A DNA stretch of 8,653 bases from Alphaproteobacteria bacterium. GTDB lineage: Bacteria; Pseudomonadota; Alphaproteobacteria; ATCC43930; CGMCC-115725. Each line of letters opens with the position of its first letter. The stretch's first letter is position 1. The notes below the pieces were generated by a model, which was not told where the DNA came from, ran no database searches, and was given only the letters and a program-made list of their open reading frames with translations. The stretch covers positions 1 through 8,653 of the forward strand of contig VAZF01000338.1 in NCBI GenBank assembly GCA_005888425.1, read 5' to 3'. The position numbers and the translations under genes were made by a program. Shown here piece after piece: positions 6,809-8,653 of the stretch.

Positions 6809-7806
6809 CCGAGATACCCGTTGGCTTTGAACCAGGCGACCGCATCGGCAATAGCCTGGGGCGCCGGCCGCGGCGCGTAACCCAACTCGCGCACCGCGTG
6901 CGCCGAGCTGAAGAACATTTTCTTCTTCGACATGCGCGCGCCATCCAGCGTGACGAAAGGCTCGCGGCCGGTCAACCGTGCGAGCGCCTCCGCCCCGGCT
7001 GCGATCGGCAGGATCGCGGCGTAGGGGATCCGGATGGAGGGCGGTCGGCGGCCCGTCTGCCGCGCCACCTCGGCCAGGATCTCCGCCAGGCTCATATTCT
7101 CGCCGCCAAGAATGTAGCGGCGACCGATCTCGCCGGCATCCGCGGCCAAGAGATGCCCGAGCGCGACATCCTCGACATGCACGACGTTGAGCCCGGTATC
7201 GACAAATCCCGGCACCCGGCCCTGCGCCGCCTCGACAATCAGGCGGCCGGTCGGCGTTGGCTTGATGTCGCCCGGTCCGATCGGCGTGGACGGGTTGACG
7301 ATGACAGCCGGCAGCGACCGCTCGGCGACGAGATCGCGGACGACGGCCTCGGCCTGGAATTTCGAGCGCTTATAGGGGCCGATCATGTCCTCGGCCCGGC
7401 TCGGCGTCTCCTCATCGGCAACGCCATCCGAGACAATGCCCAGAGTCGCGACGCTGCTCGTATAGACAATCCGCTCAACACCGGCCGCGAGCGCCGCCAG
7501 CATCAGCTCGCGCGTGCCCTCGACATTAGCGCGGAACATCGCGCCGGGATCCGGTACCCACAGCCGGTAATCGGCCGCGACATGAAACAGATACCGGCAC
7601 CCCGCGACCGCGGCGGCGAGCGAAGCCGCATCTTCGAGCGAACCCTGTACGATTTCGACCGAGAGCCCCTTGAGATTGCGCCGATCGCTGCGCGGCCGCG
7701 CCAATACGCGCACCGGATGCCCGGCCTTGAGCAGGACGCGCGCCACCGCCGAGCCGACAAACCCGGTGGCTCCGGTGACGAGGCAGAGACCCGAAGGAAG
7801 CGTCAT
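6805..7806 (-). CDS. hpnA: HpnA, hopanoid-associated NAD-dependent epimerase/dehydratase-like protein
   Basis: This 333-residue extended short-chain dehydrogenase is of the dihydroflavonol-4-reductase/sugar-epimerase type. The nucleotide-binding motif is LVTGATGFVGS (GxxGxxG at residues 12-18). The catalytic triad is visible as YTSS (Ser117/Ser118) and YKRSK (Tyr145, Lys149), followed by VNPSTPIGPGD. The family is regularly found in hopanoid clusters and is annotated as a sugar epimerase, but its substrate is not established to my knowledge. The frame is open 9 codons further upstream (ATG at 7833). I prefer the ATG at 7806, because it places the Rossmann strand at the N-terminus and forms a TGATG stop-start overlap with the hydrolase gene. 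No clear Shine-Dalgarno precedes either start, which fits translational coupling. Confidence 0.9.
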   Translation of the reverse strand: MTLPSGLCLVTGATGFVGSAVARVLLKAGHPVRVLARPRSDRRNLKGLSVEIVQGSLEDAASLAAAVAGCRYLFHVAADYRLWVPDPGAMFRANVEGTRELMLAALAAGVERIVYTSSVATLGIVSDGVADEETPSRAEDMIGPYKRSKFQAEAVVRDLVAERSLPAVIVNPSTPIGPGDIKPTPTGRLIVEAAQGRVPGFVDTGLNVVHVEDVALGHLLAADAGEIGRRYILGGENMSLAEILAEVARQTGRRPPSIRIPYAAILPIAAGAEALARLTGREPFVTLDGARMSKKKMFFSSAHAVRELGYAPRPAPQAIADAVAWFKANGYLG

Positions 7807-8510
7807 CACCGGACCGGCGCGGCGCGGATCCAATCGCTGATGCGGTGCACGACCGCCGGCTCAATGCCGAGAAACCCGTGCGGCGAGAGCGCCTCGCAGG
7901 GATCGGACTGGATCTGATCGCTTGCCACAAAGACGACCTCTTTGCGCGGCGAGCGGGCCAGGGCCGCAGCCACGCTCGGAGCATCGCCCGGCGGCGTTGC
8001 CCTGCAGGTGTCGCCTTGGTTGGCGACGATCAGAGCGGGTTGCGCGATCAAGCCCGGTTCGCTGTCGAATACCGTCTCGCCCGAGCGATTGGGGCGCGTC
8101 ACCGAGGAGGTCAGCACGAGGCCGGCGATTTTGCCGCCGAGATGAGCCGCGCCGTTAGCCGCGGCGGTCGAGCCCTGACTCGTGCCGACGAGCCAGATCG
8201 GCGCGTTGGCGCGCGAGCGCGCGAAATCGACCGCGCGATCGATCGCGACGAGGTAGCCCGGGGTATGACGCTGGCCGAGCAGCGAGGTGCCGTTGGGCGA
8301 GCCTAGAACCTCGACGGCGAAGCCCTGCGCAACCCATAGCGGCAGCGTGCGCACGAGAAAGTTGGCCGCTGGAGCGGCAAACAGCACACGCTCGCTGCCG
8401 CCGGACGGCAACGGAATATCCGTGGCGAAGTTCTGGGCCGAGAGCGGCAGCGCGACGCCGATCAGCATGAAGAAGAAGGCGCCGACTGCTGCGAGCCGCC
8501 CGATCCGCAT
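7806..8510 (-). CDS. Exported alpha/beta hydrolase, function unknown, possibly internally shortened
   Basis: This 234-residue protein has an N-terminal signal peptide: a basic start MRIGR, a hydrophobic core at residues 7-23, and likely cleavage near LSA-Q (25/26). The mature part resembles alpha/beta hydrolases: WLVGTSQGS holds the nucleophile elbow (Ser111 in GxSxG), Asp167 in ANQGDTC is a candidate acid, and His211 in SPHGF a candidate base. Cys169 and Cys205 could form a disulfide in the periplasm. Compared with relatives I remember, the strand carrying the oxyanion-hole GG motif, expected between RVLFAAPA (to residue 48) and NFLVRT (from residue 50), is missing, so activity is uncertain. 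It is the first gene of the overlapping hopanoid run and joins hpnA by a 1-nt TGATG overlap. I cannot name a substrate; a lipid or ester role is only a guess. Confidence 0.8.
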   Translation of the reverse strand: MRIGRLAAVGAFFFMLIGVALPLSAQNFATDIPLPSGGSERVLFAAPAANFLVRTLPLWVAQGFAVEVLGSPNGTSLLGQRHTPGYLVAIDRAVDFARSRANAPIWLVGTSQGSTAAANGAAHLGGKIAGLVLTSSVTRPNRSGETVFDSEPGLIAQPALIVANQGDTCRATPPGDAPSVAAALARSPRKEVVFVASDQIQSDPCEALSPHGFLGIEPAVVHRISDWIRAAPVR

Positions 8511-8551
8511 CTCTGCCGTTCCAGACCGTCCCAGAAATGCCGGCCGGCGGC
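8511..8551 (-). other. Short spacer between secA and the hydrolase-hpn operon
   Basis: These 41 bp hold a GC-rich self-complementary patch (GCCGGCCGGC on the - strand, about 8541-8550) with no T run, so it does not read as an intrinsic terminator. No clear -35/-10 pair is visible. The hydrolase start has only a weak purine stretch (GGAACGGCAGAG) in front. The operon may therefore depend partly on read-through from secA or on a promoter inside the secA 3' end. Confidence 0.3.
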
Positions 8552-8653
8552 TCAGATGCGGCCGTGGCAGTGCTTGAATTTTTTGCCCGAGCCGCAGGGG
8601 CAGGCCGCATTGCGCGGCGTGCCGGCCCAGGGCGCCCGAGGCGCGCCGAGCCG
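8552..8653 (-). CDS. secA: SecA preprotein translocase ATPase, C-terminal tail only
   Basis: Thirty-three codons and a stop are visible; the rest lies beyond the right edge. The tail reads PRNAACPCGSGKKFKHCHGRI, the SecA C-terminal zinc-binding (SEC-C) motif CxCx8CH, which binds SecB and lipid in the ATPase that drives protein export through SecYEG. Other proteins carry SEC-C domains, but ending exactly at CHGRI after a Pro/Arg/Gly-rich linker is typical of SecA. The stop is 41 bp before the exported hydrolase gene on the same strand, and no convincing terminator is visible in that gap. Confidence 0.88.
   Translation of the reverse strand, partial: RLGAPRAPWAGTPRNAACPCGSGKKFKHCHGRI

Noticed and set aside
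5642..7917. Two long + strand open frames (5642-6622 and 6622-7917, 326 and 431 codons).
   Set aside because: They lie wholly opposite hpnD, hpnC, hpnA and the hydrolase, are Arg-rich with no family motifs, and are explained by high-GC codon bias on the complementary strand.
1..8653. CRISPR arrays, tRNA or rRNA genes, insertion sequences, attachment sites.
   Set aside because: No regularly spaced repeats, clover-leaf or rRNA signatures, transposase motifs or terminal inverted repeats were seen on reading through both strands.

Overview
The window is high-GC chromosomal DNA, most likely from an alphaproteobacterium. It carries most of a hopanoid (bacterial triterpenoid) biosynthesis locus. 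The assignment rests on gene content: radical-SAM HpnH, phosphorylase HpnG, squalene-hopene cyclase, the three-enzyme squalene route HpnC/HpnD/HpnE, and the short-chain dehydrogenase-like HpnA. The alphaproteobacterial placement is inferred from GC, family resemblance and the SecA tail, and I would not name a genus.

Layout from left to right: the 3' end of hpnH on the + strand (1-599) converges on, and overlaps by 48 bp, hpnG on the - strand (552-1226). A gene-poor stretch follows (1227-1753). It holds a short direct repeat upstream of hpnG, a probable intrinsic terminator on the - strand (1403-1435), and an orphan 3' remnant of a cytochrome P450 with an intact heme-thiolate motif (1459-1710). 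Then, reading leftward on the - strand from 8510 to 1754, comes a tightly packed six-gene run: exported alpha/beta hydrolase, hpnA, hpnC, hpnD, hpnE, shc. Every junction in the run overlaps (TGATG once, ATGA four times), so the run is very probably one translationally coupled operon. The right edge (8552-8653, - strand) is the C-terminal zinc-binding tail of SecA, 41 bp upstream of the hydrolase.

Pathway (established for the families): HpnD condenses two farnesyl diphosphates to presqualene diphosphate, HpnC converts that to hydroxysqualene, HpnE reduces it to squalene, and Shc cyclises squalene to hopene/hopanol. HpnH then attaches a 5'-deoxyadenosyl group to hopene, and HpnG removes adenine to start the bacteriohopanepolyol side chain. 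HpnA is cluster-associated but its reaction is not settled. The window does not contain the later side-chain genes (hpnB, I, J, K, O), the methylases or the exporter HpnN.

No wholly new system is evident. The parts worth attention are the secreted hydrolase locked to the head of the operon, which appears to lack an internal segment; the P450 remnant between shc and hpnG; and the antisense overlap of hpnH and hpnG, which encode consecutive enzymes.
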